A DNA stretch of 42,069 bases from Balneolales bacterium. Its GTDB lineage: Bacteria; Bacteroidota; Rhodothermia; Balneolales; Cyclonatronaceae. Positions 1-9,500 of the stretch are shown piece by piece. The notes under the pieces were generated by a model that saw nothing but the letters and a program-made list of their open reading frames with translations, was not told where the DNA came from and ran no database searches. The stretch is taken from positions 1-42,069 of the forward strand of contig JAFIET010000025.1 of NCBI GenBank assembly GCA_020832405.1. The letters are read 5' to 3'. A program made the translations under genes and the position numbers. Numbering within the stretch: position 1 is the first letter of the stretch; each line of letters opens with the position of its first letter.

Positions 1-146
1 TCATCCTGATAGGTGCTTGTGCTGATCTCCGGAAACAGGAAGCCGAGCAGGCGGTTGAAAAAATCGTTAACCAGCGCCGGCGACGGACACCGCCCGGCCT
101 GCTGATGTTCGCTGTAAAGTTGGCTGAGGAAGCTGTCGGTCGGCAT
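1..146 (-). CDS. Probable serine O-acetyltransferase, N-terminal fragment (cut by window edge)
   Basis: Reading minus from an ATG at 146 gives an open frame running off the left edge of the window. The 48 visible residues begin MPTDSFLSQLYSEHQQ and contain FFNRLLGFLFPE. A short helical N-terminus with a repeated-Phe/Leu stretch ending in LFPE resembles the N-terminal domain of Bacteroidota serine acetyltransferases (first step of cysteine synthesis from serine and acetyl-CoA). The catalytic left-handed beta-helix domain lies outside the window, so this is a resemblance only. It precedes the next gene upstream (OsmC family, stop at 209) by 62 nt on the same strand. A cysteine-related role would fit with the trans-sulfuration enzyme at 20764-21912, but they are not linked. 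Confidence 0.5.
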   Translation of the reverse strand, partial: MPTDSFLSQLYSEHQQAGRCPSPALVNDFFNRLLGFLFPEISTSTYQD

Positions 147-208
147 GGTCGTTTTTCCGAAGGGTGGAAACGCCGCGGGGATTGTCCCGCTGTGTTTTTG
201 GGATGAGC

Positions 209-625
209 TTAGTCTTCGAATACAACATCCCAGCTTACCGGGATGTTCGGATCGAGGCTTGCCCCGACCGAGCAGTATTTTTCGACCGCAAGGCTCACGG
301 CACGACGCGCTTTTTCCTGATTGAGCGCGCCCTTGAGCGTAAAAACGAGCTTGATCTCGGTGAAGGGCTTCACGTCGGCGCCTTCACCCCGCTTGCCGCG
401 GGCGCTGATTTGCACGTCTTCCAGCGGTTCACGCTGTTTTTGGAGAATGCTCACGATGTCGAAAACGCTGCAAGAGGCTACAGCTGTGAGCAGCAGCTCC
501 ATCGGGCGCATGCCCTTTCCTTCGCCGCCGATAGCCGGGGAGCCGTCGATGTGTACGGTGCTGCCGTCGGCATTGGTCGCTTCGAAATGGACGTTTTGGT
601 TGAGTCGCTTGAGGATGATTTCCAT
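209..625 (-). CDS. OsmC/Ohr family peroxiredoxin-like protein
   Basis: This 138-residue protein has the full length and layout of the OsmC family, small dimeric cytoplasmic proteins that reduce organic hydroperoxides or handle reactive sulfur using two cysteines. Both expected cysteines are visible: Cys52 in the AVASCSVFD helix and Cys118 in VEKYCSVG. The central GGEGKGMRPMELLLTAVASC stretch is typical. Members of the YhfA-like branch often have unknown substrates, so the exact reaction cannot be stated. The start ATG at 625 gives the usual N-terminus (MEIILKRLNQNVHFEA). The gene sits 131 nt downstream of the nucleoside phosphorylase stop, which leaves room for its own promoter. Confidence 0.88.
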   Translation of the reverse strand: MEIILKRLNQNVHFEATNADGSTVHIDGSPAIGGEGKGMRPMELLLTAVASCSVFDIVSILQKQREPLEDVQISARGKRGEGADVKPFTEIKLVFTLKGALNQEKARRAVSLAVEKYCSVGASLDPNIPVSWDVVFED

Positions 626-727
626 GGTACTGACCGAAAGTTAAGCTTATGAATAAAAATTGTGGTTGCGCAAGGAGTTGGCGATGAAGTCCCCAAAAAG
701 GGCCGGCCCCGCCGCTGAATTGTCCGG

Positions 728-747
728 AGGGCACAGCAGCCATCACC
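728..747 (-). repeat. 20-bp repeat, copy 1 (inverted partner at 4192-4211)
   Basis: The minus strand here reads GGTGATGGCTGCTGTGCCCT, identical over all 20 bases to the plus strand at 4192-4211. Both copies lie in gaps between minus-strand genes: this one just after the nucleoside phosphorylase stop. Function is unknown. Confidence 0.75.
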
Positions 748-756
748 CTGCACCTA

Positions 757-1554
757 CTAATCGAATGATTCCTGAATGAGGCGGCTGACCAGCCGGCCGA
801 AGTCGTCTTTCCGGCTTTCGGCGGTTTCTTTTACTTCGCTGTGATCGAGCTTGCCGCTGCTTACGCCGGTAGCCATGTTGGTGACCAGGGTGAGGCCTAT
901 GGTGAGGATGCCCAGGCGCGTGGCTTCAACAAGCTCCGGCGCGGTACTCATGCCCACAACATCGGCGCCCATGATGCGGAAAGCGCGGATCTCGGCCTTG
1001 GTTTCGTAGGTCGGCCCGCTCACGTAGAGGTAGGTGCCGTGCTGCAGGGTGATGCCTTCCGAGGCCGCGAGCTTCAGAATCCGGCTGCGCAGGGGCACGT
1101 TGTCGAAGCGGTGCGTTACTTTCGGAGTGCCGCGCAGCCCGTAACTCAGGTTCGGACCCATGCAGTCGGTAATCAGCAGCAGATCGCCGACCTGCAGGCG
1201 TGAGGTGATGCCGCCGGCCGCGTTGCTGATGATCAGCTTTTTTATGCCCAGCCGGTGGGTGATGTGCACCAGCGCGAGCGTTACTTCCTGCGGATAGCCC
1301 TCATAACTGTGGAAACGCCCGCCAAAAGCCAGCACCGTTTTGCCGCCGATGGTGCCGTAATGGAAGGTCCCGGCGTGGCCGGCAACGCTTACGGTCGGCA
1401 TGTCGTCGATTTCAGCGTAAGGGATGTCCTGCCGGTTTTCGAGCATGGCAGCAAAGTCGCCCAGTCCTGAGCCTAAAATTACAGCGGCGTCAGCGCCTTT
1501 AATCCCCCGGTTTTGCAGTCCTTGAATAATAGTATCCAGCTTAACCTGCTTCAT
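757..1554 (-). CDS. Purine nucleoside phosphorylase
   Basis: The product matches the trimeric PNP family, which splits purine (deoxy)ribonucleosides with phosphate to the free base and (deoxy)ribose-1-phosphate in nucleoside salvage. Visible family motifs, numbered from the chosen start, are GSGLGDFA near 29, VAGHAGTFHYG near 57, FGGRFHSYEGYPQE near 77, ISNAAGGI near 104 and MSTAPELVEA with TLVTNMATG in the last third. A longer reading from 1596 is open, but it starts deep inside the upstream hydrolase gene; ATG at 1554 gives MKQVKLDTIIQG, the usual family length (265 residues) and a 14-nt overlap with the upstream stop. It is the last gene of the phoH–hydrolase–PNP set. Confidence 0.92.
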   Translation of the reverse strand: MKQVKLDTIIQGLQNRGIKGADAAVILGSGLGDFAAMLENRQDIPYAEIDDMPTVSVAGHAGTFHYGTIGGKTVLAFGGRFHSYEGYPQEVTLALVHITHRLGIKKLIISNAAGGITSRLQVGDLLLITDCMGPNLSYGLRGTPKVTHRFDNVPLRSRILKLAASEGITLQHGTYLYVSGPTYETKAEIRAFRIMGADVVGMSTAPELVEATRLGILTIGLTLVTNMATGVSSGKLDHSEVKETAESRKDDFGRLVSRLIQESFD

Positions 1555-2341
1555 AGATAGGTTCAACGTTCGTGATATGGTAGCCTTTGTCGGCATCGTA
1601 GTCTGAAAGCCGGAACAAAGGATGTACAGTGTCGTGATAGGCCATGAGGATGGCGTTTTCGCGGTAAGCCCGCTCCTGAATTTCTTCGCGGAGGGCCATG
1701 CTTTTCTTGCCGTCGAAGTCGTATTTGGCCGCGTAGCGCCGGTTTATGGCACCCCGGGTGCCCAGAACGTCGCCGGCCATGATCAGCAGCTGCTTCCCGA
1801 GCCGCACTTCCGTAAGGCGGCTGAATTCGGTGTGTCCGCCAATGGTGTAGCTGCGGATGTATTCGTTGGGTTCGGCTTCATCGCCCATCAGCTCAAGGTC
1901 GCCGCGGGCTTCGATGAAGTTCACAAATTCGTCGTGCGGCACCTCTTCATCAGATGTCTGAAGCATTTTCGCCCACTCTTTTTCTGAGGCCCAGATGGTG
2001 GCATCGGGGAAGGTCAGCTCCCAGTAGCCGTTGGTTTGGTGCGCAAGCCCGCCGATGTGGTCGTAGTGGAGATGGCTGCAAAATACATCGGTGATGTCCC
2101 GCTCGCTCAGCCCCAGCTCGTCCAGGTTGTTGAGCAGAATTGCGGTGTGGTTTTCAAGCCCGAAGGTGCCCAGGCCGCAGTCGATGAGCATGTTGCGCTC
2201 AGGCGTCTGTATCAGGAACGGGTTGAGGGCAATTTTGAGGGATGCTTTCCCCGGCGGATCTTCCCGGCGGATGCGTTTGAACTGTTTGTCCCAACCGACT
2301 GAAAAGACGCCTTCATGCAGGGGGATGACTTTATAGCTCAT
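1541..2341 (-). CDS. MBL-fold metallo-hydrolase
   Basis: A 266-residue metallo-beta-lactamase-fold protein with every metal ligand of the fold: H90, H92, D94 and H95 in SHLHYDHIGG, H170 in IGGHTE, D191 in MAGDVLG and H236 in AYHDTVHP. The arrangement resembles lactonase-like MBL hydrolases (AttM/AiiA group), but the substrate cannot be told from sequence; a hydrolase for a small ester, lactone or thioester is possible. The ATG at 2341 overlaps the TGA of phoH (ATGA), and its own stop overlaps the nucleoside phosphorylase start, so the three genes are probably translated from one message. No signal peptide is seen; a cytoplasmic site is likely. Confidence 0.85.
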   Translation of the reverse strand: MSYKVIPLHEGVFSVGWDKQFKRIRREDPPGKASLKIALNPFLIQTPERNMLIDCGLGTFGLENHTAILLNNLDELGLSERDITDVFCSHLHYDHIGGLAHQTNGYWELTFPDATIWASEKEWAKMLQTSDEEVPHDEFVNFIEARGDLELMGDEAEPNEYIRSYTIGGHTEFSRLTEVRLGKQLLIMAGDVLGTRGAINRRYAAKYDFDGKKSMALREEIQERAYRENAILMAYHDTVHPLFRLSDYDADKGYHITNVEPIYEAG

Positions 2342-3378
2342 GAGCCGGGTTTCCCTTGTTCCCGCTGTTTCGCGGCAGCGATGCGCTCCTGTTCTGCTTT
2401 CTCAAGGCGCGCCTCTTCTTTTTGCTCGTGCCGCTCATAGGCCGAAATGATTTCGCGGATGAGCTTGTGCCGCACCACATCCCGCTGATCGAGGTACACG
2501 AACTCGATGCCGTCAATATTTTTGAGAATCTGCTGGATGGAAATCAGACCCGACTGCTTCAGGCGCGGCAGGTCGGTTTGGGTGATGTCACCCGTGATGA
2601 TCGCCCGCGAGTTGAAGCCGAGGCGGGTGAGGAACATCTTCATCTGCATGTTCGTCGCGTTCTGCGCTTCATCCAGAATTACGAAGGCGTTGTTCAGGGT
2701 ACGGCCGCGCATATAGGCGAGCGGGGCAATCTCAATGACGTTTTTGGTCATGTTGAGGTCGAGGCGGTCTTTGTCGATCATCTCTTCCAGCGCATCGTAG
2801 AGCGGACGCAGGTAGGGGTCGATTTTGTCTTTGAGGCCGCCGGGCAGGAAGCCCAGATTTTCGCCGGCCTCAACCGCGGGACGCACAAGCACAATTTTCT
2901 TGACTTTTTTCTCTTTCAGGGCCTTAACGGCTATGGCTACCGAGGTGTAGGTTTTGCCGGTACCGGCCGGACCAATCGCGAAAACGATGTCGTTTTTGGC
3001 GGAGGCTTCTACGATGCGCTTCTGATTCGGGGTTTTTGCGCGAACCACTTCGCCGGTGTGCGTGCGCACGATGGTTTCGCCGTCAGCCGGGGCCGTGGCG
3101 TTGTCGTCGGCGAGGCGCTCGCCCAGCTTCATGTTGAGCAGGGTGTTTACGTCCTGATCGGTCACGGCTTTGTTGCGGATGGCCAGCCGGATCAGCCGGT
3201 TCACCAGATCGTTGATTTCGGCAAAGTCTTCGCTCGAGCCGGAAATCTTAATTTTGTTTCCCCGTGCCGAGAGTGTAGCGCCAGGGTAGGCTGTTTCAAT
3301 TTTTTTGAGGATGCGGTCCTGTATGCCGAATACCAGCACAGGCTCAACATCTTTAATTTCAATGGTTTGTTCTATCAA
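2338..3378 (-). CDS. PhoH-family ATPase
   Basis: A 346-residue PhoH-like protein. Residues 1-80 form the small RNA-binding-like N-terminal domain seen in this family (ARGNKIKISGS at 38-48). The P-loop is GPAGTGKT at 136-143, followed by LVRPAVEAGENLGFLPG (164-180), Walker B FVILDEAQN (232-240) and TRLGFNSRAIITGDITQTDLP. PhoH proteins are RNA-associated ATPases of the helicase superfamily 1 type, often next to ybeY; no ybeY is adjacent here. The start appears to be TTG at 3378, because no in-frame ATG lies nearby and the family N-terminus is complete from there. The C-terminus is a charged coiled-coil-like tail (about 315-346). Confidence 0.92.
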   Translation of the reverse strand: MIEQTIEIKDVEPVLVFGIQDRILKKIETAYPGATLSARGNKIKISGSSEDFAEINDLVNRLIRLAIRNKAVTDQDVNTLLNMKLGERLADDNATAPADGETIVRTHTGEVVRAKTPNQKRIVEASAKNDIVFAIGPAGTGKTYTSVAIAVKALKEKKVKKIVLVRPAVEAGENLGFLPGGLKDKIDPYLRPLYDALEEMIDKDRLDLNMTKNVIEIAPLAYMRGRTLNNAFVILDEAQNATNMQMKMFLTRLGFNSRAIITGDITQTDLPRLKQSGLISIQQILKNIDGIEFVYLDQRDVVRHKLIREIISAYERHEQKEEARLEKAEQERIAAAKQREQGKPGS

Positions 3379-3459
3379 AAGAGGGCGATGGGAGAGAGGT
3401 TTGAAAGTTGGGTTGCTCTGTGAGAAATGATGCAGCAGTCGGAATCATTCCGCAGCGGC

Positions 3460-4173
3460 TCAGGCGAGATCGGTGCTGCCGATGATGCATTTCTGCGTGA
3501 GCCGCTGTATGCGCTCCTGCCGGTCTTCGGCGCCGAAAACGCTGCTGCCGGCCACCAGCACATCGGTACCGGCACGGGCAATCATTTCCGCATTATCAAC
3601 ACCAACACCGCCGTCAATTTCGATGAGGAAATTCAGGCCCATTTGCTTGCGCCAGGCAGCGAGCCGCTGAATTTTGGGGATGCTGCCGTTGATGAATTTC
3701 TGCCCGCCAAAGCCGGGATTCACGCTCATCACGCAAACGAGATCTACTTCGGGGAGCAGCTCTTCGATTTGGGTGAGCGGGGTGCCGGGGTTGATGGCGA
3801 TACCGGCGTAAAGCCCGAGTTCCTTAATGGCGCTCAGGGTGCGGTGCGCGTGCGGGTCGGCTTCGGCGTGAATGCTGATAAGATTGGCGCCGGCTTTTTG
3901 GAAGGCTTCAAGATACTGCGCCGGGTTGTAAATCATCAGATGGGTGTCGAGGAAGGCATCCGGGGCGCTGCGCCGCGCGGCTTCCACAATCATAGGGCCG
4001 TAGCTGATGTTGGGCACAAAATGGCCGTCCATCACGTCGCAGTGTATCCATTTAATCCCGGATTTTGTGCAGCTCTCAATTTCAGCACCAAGTTTTGTGT
4101 AATCGGCAGCCAGGATGGAGGGCGCAATGGCGGGAAAATTGTAATGCTCGTGCAGGGAATGCCGGATGTTCAC
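3460..4173 (-). CDS. rpe: Ribulose-phosphate 3-epimerase
   Basis: This 237-residue TIM-barrel enzyme interconverts ribulose 5-phosphate and xylulose 5-phosphate in the pentose phosphate pathway. The signatures are clear: IAPSILAADY (16-25), WIHCDVMDGHFVPN with metal ligands H44 and D46, THLMI with H78, SVNPGFGGQKF for the phosphate loop side, and LIEIDGGVG with the catalytic acid. The start is a GTG at 4173 (plus-strand CAC), giving about 15 residues before the IAPS motif; no ATG is available near the expected start. It is separated by 81 nt from phoH downstream and by 104 nt from the PASTA gene upstream, a gap that holds the 20-bp repeat copy 2. Confidence 0.95.
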   Translation of the reverse strand: MNIRHSLHEHYNFPAIAPSILAADYTKLGAEIESCTKSGIKWIHCDVMDGHFVPNISYGPMIVEAARRSAPDAFLDTHLMIYNPAQYLEAFQKAGANLISIHAEADPHAHRTLSAIKELGLYAGIAINPGTPLTQIEELLPEVDLVCVMSVNPGFGGQKFINGSIPKIQRLAAWRKQMGLNFLIEIDGGVGVDNAEMIARAGTDVLVAGSSVFGAEDRQERIQRLTQKCIIGSTDLA

Positions 4174-4191
4174 AGGTAAGATTTTTTTTAA

Positions 4192-4211
4192 GGTGATGGC
4201 TGCTGTGCCCT
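4192..4211 (+). repeat. 20-bp repeat, copy 2 (inverted partner at 728-747)
   Basis: The plus strand is identical to the minus strand at 728-747 over 20 bases. It lies just upstream of rpe. The following bases form a possible hairpin (TGCTGTGCCCT at 4201-4211 against AGGGCAGCA at about 4229-4237, with a bulge). A related short motif, CAGGGTGATGTGCCCC, follows near 4253-4268. Confidence 0.75.
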
Positions 4212-4277
4212 CATCAGAGGCAGGTGTAGGGCAGCATGTATTTTGTTTATTGCAGGGTGATGTGCCCCGAGTCCGGA

Positions 4278-5144
4278 TCAGTCATCGGAGTTATCCGAAC
4301 CGTTGTCGGTTTGCGGAATGATGAGGCTGTCGGGAACCACGCGGCCTAATTCGGTTTGGTCGTCGATTTCAACGCCCCGCTCTTCGGCTTCGCGCAGGTT
4401 GGAAAGCTCGGAGACCACGAGGTCGATGCGCTCGCCTTCAAACAGCGAATCGGCTTCTGCGGGGCTGAAGGAAATCACCAGGTTAGGCTCCATACCGCTC
4501 ACCGGCTGAAACACAATCTGTCCGATTCTCAGGCCGCTTTGGCGGATTTCCCGCTGTGCGATGGCAAGGCGCTTGCCGATAATTTCGGGTACCGCCACGC
4601 GGTTCATGCCGAGGCCGTCGCTTACAACGAGGTTTATCGGCGTGCCCCGCCGTACCGATTCGCCGGCAGGCACGCTCTGCCCCATCACAATATTGGGGAA
4701 GCGGGAGGATACGTACTCCACAAACCCGGGTTCAAGCCCGTGGCTTTGCAGCTGTATCTGTGCGTTGCGCAGCGAAATATTCTGTACATCGGGCACGCTT
4801 ACCATGGGTGTTTCGGCGGCGTTAACGGTGAGGTACACCTTACGGTTGGGTTTAACCAGCATGTTGCCGCGCGGTGCCTGATCGAGCACAAAGTTCGGCG
4901 GGAAGGCTTCGTTGGAGCGCCTGTCGATGATTTCATAGCGTAAGCCTGCCTGCTGCAGCAGGCCGATAGCATCTTCGTAGGCAACTTTGGTTACATCCGG
5001 TACAGTTACACCCTGATTGTATTTGGTGTAGGCCGGCATAATGACCCTATCGGCAAGGAAAAGGATAACAAGGCCGGAAAACAGGAGCAGAAAAAAGCCG
5101 ATGTACAGTCGCTTGTCGGTTATGAGATCTTTAAATGCGGACAT
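4278..5144 (-). CDS. Membrane-anchored PASTA-domain protein
   Basis: A 288-residue protein with one N-terminal membrane helix (about 13-35) after a short cytoplasmic tail, then three PASTA repeats on the periplasmic side (about 46-109, 115-176 and 184-246; each begins VPDV/VPEI and ends in a V-L-V strand). The C-terminal 40 residues are acidic and probably disordered. PASTA domains bind peptidoglycan or muropeptides in kinases and penicillin-binding proteins; here no kinase, transpeptidase or other catalytic domain is attached or adjacent. Stand-alone PASTA proteins of this size occur in Bacteroidota with unknown roles. A cell-wall sensing or scaffold role is inference. Confidence 0.88.
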   Translation of the reverse strand: MSAFKDLITDKRLYIGFFLLLFSGLVILFLADRVIMPAYTKYNQGVTVPDVTKVAYEDAIGLLQQAGLRYEIIDRRSNEAFPPNFVLDQAPRGNMLVKPNRKVYLTVNAAETPMVSVPDVQNISLRNAQIQLQSHGLEPGFVEYVSSRFPNIVMGQSVPAGESVRRGTPINLVVSDGLGMNRVAVPEIIGKRLAIAQREIRQSGLRIGQIVFQPVSGMEPNLVISFSPAEADSLFEGERIDLVVSELSNLREAEERGVEIDDQTELGRVVPDSLIIPQTDNGSDNSDD

Positions 5145-5219
5145 GAATGGGAGTTGGGAAAAGGCAGAACGGCTTATTTGTTGTGCTGCTAAGCGTTAGC
5201 GGAACAAGCCTGTAAGATA

Positions 5220-6332
5220 CTAAAAATTTAAGGATAGTTGAACCGAGGGCCGCCCGCCGGCAGTGAGCGCAGCCGTTGTTTCCAGCTGACTGCGGTGCAT
5301 GCGCAGCTGTGATACGAAAAAGGCGTCGAAGGCAGCAAAAACATGGTTTGCAATCAGCAGCATGCCCATAGCACCGGAGAACCGCAGCGCATCGTTGAAC
5401 TCCTCTTCCAGGGCCGCGTGATAGCGCCAGCTTGGCGGCATATCAGCAACGCCTCCGTCGATGATGCTGATATCGCGGTTCCAGTCGCGCCAGCCCGGTG
5501 CAAACTGAAAGTACTTGCTCGGCAGCTCGTAATACTGCTGCGAGCCGTAGGGATTCACCACGTGCGACAGCGGCCGGCCGGTTACGCGGGAGAGCGTGCC
5601 GAACTCAAACTCGTTCAGCCGGGCCAGGTCAATCATGGCCCAGTCGATCTCGGTGTTGAAGGTGGCGCGCACGAAGCCGTTATCGAGAAGTACCTGACGC
5701 CCCTCCGGGGTGAGTACGTCTTCCAGGCGCATATCCAGCTGTGTGTATTGTACCAGAAACTGCGCGTATTGTACCACGCTCCAGTGTGCATCAGCGAAAT
5801 CGTTGTATTGCTGCTGCTTGCGGTCGCCGGTGCGGCGGTAGTCGATCATCAGGTAGATAGAGCTGATTTCGATACCGGCAAACAGGGCTGTTTTCCACCA
5901 CTGCTGGTTCGCGGCCTGACCCAGGCCCGGTACCAGAGCGGAGCTTAGAAAGGCAAGGCCGGGTGTTTCCGCTATAGTGCGCATGATGCCGCGCGGTGCA
6001 CGCGCCGTTTCTCCGGCAGCGAATGCGGCCTGCTCACGGAGGTGCAGCCCGAACTCGTTCCATGCCCGGTCGGCCTGTGCGTTGTAGCGGAGCTGAAGGG
6101 CCGGAGTTGATGCTTCAGCATCTTCATGCATGCGCAGCCAGGTGTCAAGCTCACCGGAGGTGAGCTGTGAGGCCAGGCTGAGACCGGGCAAAGTATTTCC
6201 GCTGAGTGTGTGAATACCGGCCTGATTTCCGGTGAAGTGCTGCGCGTTTGCTGCGGCAGGCAGCAGCGCAGTCAGGCAGGCAACTGACAGCAAGAGCAAG
6301 ACAGATACGGAAAAGGAACGGGCTTTACACAT
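5220..6332 (-). CDS. Secreted/envelope protein with a DUF5683-like segment
   Basis: A 370-residue protein with a clear signal peptide (residues 1-30, cleavage probably after ANA). Residues 131-165 read SALVPGLGQ, then NQQWWKTALFAGIE, then a hydrophobic stretch; this pattern (pro-gly-leu-gly-gln, then Q-W/Y-W-K, then a membrane helix) matches DUF5683-type proteins common in Bacteroidota. A second hydrophobic stretch lies near residues 325-340. The rest is not recognised and the function is unknown. It follows the 1127-residue gene by 240 nt and precedes the PASTA gene by 75 nt, so it may share the envelope-related transcription unit. Confidence 0.7.
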   Translation of the reverse strand: MCKARSFSVSVLLLLSVACLTALLPAAANAQHFTGNQAGIHTLSGNTLPGLSLASQLTSGELDTWLRMHEDAEASTPALQLRYNAQADRAWNEFGLHLREQAAFAAGETARAPRGIMRTIAETPGLAFLSSALVPGLGQAANQQWWKTALFAGIEISSIYLMIDYRRTGDRKQQQYNDFADAHWSVVQYAQFLVQYTQLDMRLEDVLTPEGRQVLLDNGFVRATFNTEIDWAMIDLARLNEFEFGTLSRVTGRPLSHVVNPYGSQQYYELPSKYFQFAPGWRDWNRDISIIDGGVADMPPSWRYHAALEEEFNDALRFSGAMGMLLIANHVFAAFDAFFVSQLRMHRSQLETTAALTAGGRPSVQLSLNF

Positions 6333-6572
6333 GGGCAGTCAGGGTTTCAGGGTACTGGGAGGATATTGACGGGAACGCAGGCGCGCTGTTACTGCGCAGG
6401 ATTTTCGGAGTGTTGATGAACCGAAGGATGAAGGGCAGGGCCTGATTTCATCATCCGATAACAAGCGATGCTTTTCGGAGCCGCTGTGGCGGATGGCCGC
6501 AGCCGGAGTGCTGTAAGGAGCAAGGTGTTCATCATCCATCGTTACTAAATTATAGGCGGTTTCAACAGGGGG

Positions 6573-9500
6573 TTAGAGTTCGAAATCGAAGAGCAGGCCA
6601 AAGTTAATGAGCACTTCGCCGCCGAATCGGACGGTTTCGCGCTGATCGGCGCTCACGAAGCCTTCAGGTACACGCAGATCGAAGGGGCTGAGGCCGTAGG
6701 CGCCGCTGATGAAAAAGCGGCTCGGGAACAGGTAGAACGACTGAATGTTGACCCGCAGCTCGGCGCCGATGCCGGTTTTGAGGTTGTCGCCGATATCGAG
6801 GGGGCCGCCCCAGCCGTTGCCGGTTTCCGCAAAGAAGCGGGCGAAGACCTTATCGAGGGTGAAGGCGCCCCGCTGCCGGTTGATGTTGGTGAACAGCGGC
6901 TGCATTACCGAGAGCTGCGCGAAGGCCGTGCGGTTGCCGCCCAGTGCGAAGAAGGGGTAGCTGCGCATGCCGTCGAAGCCGCCGATGTAATCGAGGAAAA
7001 AGTACTCGTCGGGGTTGTCGAAATAGGTGAACATGCGGGTGCGCAGCTGCATTACGCGGCTGAACGGACCCAGGAAGCCATAGCGGGCGTCGAGCTCGAC
7101 GGAGTGGTTGCGGTAGGTGTTGTACACGGGGATGAGCGTGCCGTCGCGGATTTCGTAGCGGTCGAGCAGGCGGCCCGGCTGATAGTTGTAGCGGATGTGC
7201 CCGCGGAAGCCGATCGGGGAGATGTCGCCGTGCCGCCAGGGCAGGTAGGCATCGACCACGTAGGCCGCGGTGAGGGTGTTACCGATGAAGTAACGCGCCG
7301 TGGAGCCGGGCACGAAGTCGTTGAATTCGTTCGAGAAAAACGACTGTGTTGACACGCGGTAGGGCGTGTGGTGCCAGCCCAGCTGCACCAGGCTGAAGCG
7401 GTTGAGCTTGCTGTACAGGTTGATTTCCGCCTGCCAGATGTCGTAGGCGATGTCGATGGCGGTGGTATCGGGCAGACAGGCGGTGCAGGGGAATTCTTCG
7501 ATTTCGAGACCGTTTTTGACGTTGCGGCGCAAATTGTACAGCCCGATTTCGACCGTGGGCGACCAGTGTCGCTCTATGAAGGGCAGGCCGGTGTATTCGG
7601 CGATGAGGAAGAGGTCGCGGTCGAGATCGACAAGCCGGCCGGGACGAAAGAAATCATTCACGGTTTCTGCATCGCGGGAGGCAGGCCCTACGAGCAGCCC
7701 GCCGAACAGGGAGAGGCGGTCGAGCATTTCCCGCGAGCTCATGTAGAAGCCCAGTTTTGTATCGCGGAGGATGTTGCGGCCCAGATCGCCGAAATTGCCG
7801 GCTTTTACGAGGGAGCTGTTGCGGCCGAATTCCTGCGAGTAGTTGTCGAAGCGGATGGTTGGCAGAAAGCTGAATGAGATGAAGGTGTCTTCGTACGAAA
7901 TGAACTCGCGGGTGTCGGGCTGACCGCGGGTTTCGAGTTCAAATACGTGCGGGTCGCGCCTCACCTGCTGGTACTGCTCCTCTGAAAAAGGCTCGAGGTC
8001 GGTGTCGCTGAAGGTGTTGAGCGGGCTGAGATTGCGTACGCGCGGCTGCGGTCCGAAAGCGGGGCGTTCGGCCAGCCGGTGGCTCGCGTTGTGTGCGAGC
8101 AGGGTTTCGACATCTGCGCGGCGGATTTTGTAGCCGGTGGAGGTAAACTCGGAGTAGAGCAGCGCGCCGGCTTCGTTTACATGTGGCATGAAGGCTCCGC
8201 CGATGACGTCGGTGAGCTGAACGAGCGGACCCCCGTTTTCGAGATCGAAGCGGTAGATGTCGAATTTATGGTTGAAGTCCGCGGCAAGGTAGAGGTGGCG
8301 GCCGTCGGGGCTCACGAAGGGATCGCGGAAATCGGTGCCGGGCTGCTGCAGCACAACTTCGTGCGTGCCGGGATTTTGCGGGTCGAAGCTCACGATGTAG
8401 CGGCCCCGCTGATGATCGCCTTTGGCGGTAAAAATGCGGCTGCCGTCGGGCGACCAGGCCGGGTTGAAGAGCTGTTCGCTTTGGGCGAAGCTGCTGAGCG
8501 TGGTGATATCGCCGGTTTTGGGATGGACGGTGACCAGGTTCAGGCTGCCGTCGGTGAGCTGAAGCGCGGCGATGCGGCTGCCGTCGGGCGACCATGCGGG
8601 TTCGTGCAGGCGGGCGTCGCGGGTGAGCTGCGTGCGGCGCCTCGTTTCGGTGTCGAGCAGGTAGATGTCGCCGTAGGTTTCGCCAAAGCGGTTCTGCTCG
8701 ATGAAGCTGTACGCAACCTGCGCGCCGTCGGGCGAGAAACTGTAGCCGCTGCTGATGCGGCTGATGAGCGGCCGGGAGTACATGCCGCAGCTGTGCCGGA
8801 AAGCGCCGCCCTGCGGGTCGGCCGTTGCGCGGCCGGGACCCGCAAGCTCGCGGGTGTTCCCGTTTTCATCGAGAACGACCAGCGCGGTACGGGCAAAGTC
8901 GAAGAACTGATTGCTGAGGAAGGCAACGCGTCCGTCGGGGGTGAAGGCAGGCTGCATGTTGATGAAGCCGAGATCGTAAACCGGCTCGGCGGGGCTTACG
9001 CGGATGTTGGCCGCGAAGTCGGTGTAGGCGGTGCGCAGGCTGTCAACCCAGCTTTGGTAGAGCTCTTCGCCGGGTATGCCGGTTGCGCGGCGCATGGCGT
9101 TGCGGATGTCGCGGCTGTTTTGGAGCTCTCGGGTGATGTCGGCGATTACCTGCTCGCCGAATCGGTCGGCCAGGTGCTGCGTGAAGGCAAAGCCCTGATT
9201 GTACGAAAGTTCGCGCTCCATGCTGTTTTTGGAGGCAAAATGACCTTTTTCGACCAGCCCCAGCTCGGTGCCGTCGAGAACGCGCGTGCGCAGCATCATA
9301 TCGCGGTGGCTGTCCCAGTAGTCGTAGAGCAGGTCGTTGGTCATGAACTGCGCGGTGCCTTCGGCAAACCAGGCCGGCACGTTAACGGTCGAAACCGGAA
9401 AGCTGATGATGCCTGAGGGGTAGCCGTAGAGCACATCGGGGCGGCGCACGTTTTCGTAGGAGAGCCACTGCAGGTAGGTGATCGGCCGGGTGCGGGTGCC

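Noticed and set aside
6339-6539. 66-codon minus frame upstream of the DUF5683-like gene
   Set aside because: No family, no signal peptide, and Ser/Arg/Pro-rich composition like a chance frame; the gap is more likely leader and promoter DNA.
8079-9416. 445-codon plus-strand frame inside the 1127-residue gene
   Set aside because: Antisense to the HExxH/PD40 protein, which has a signal peptide and clear motifs; no domain is seen in the antisense reading.
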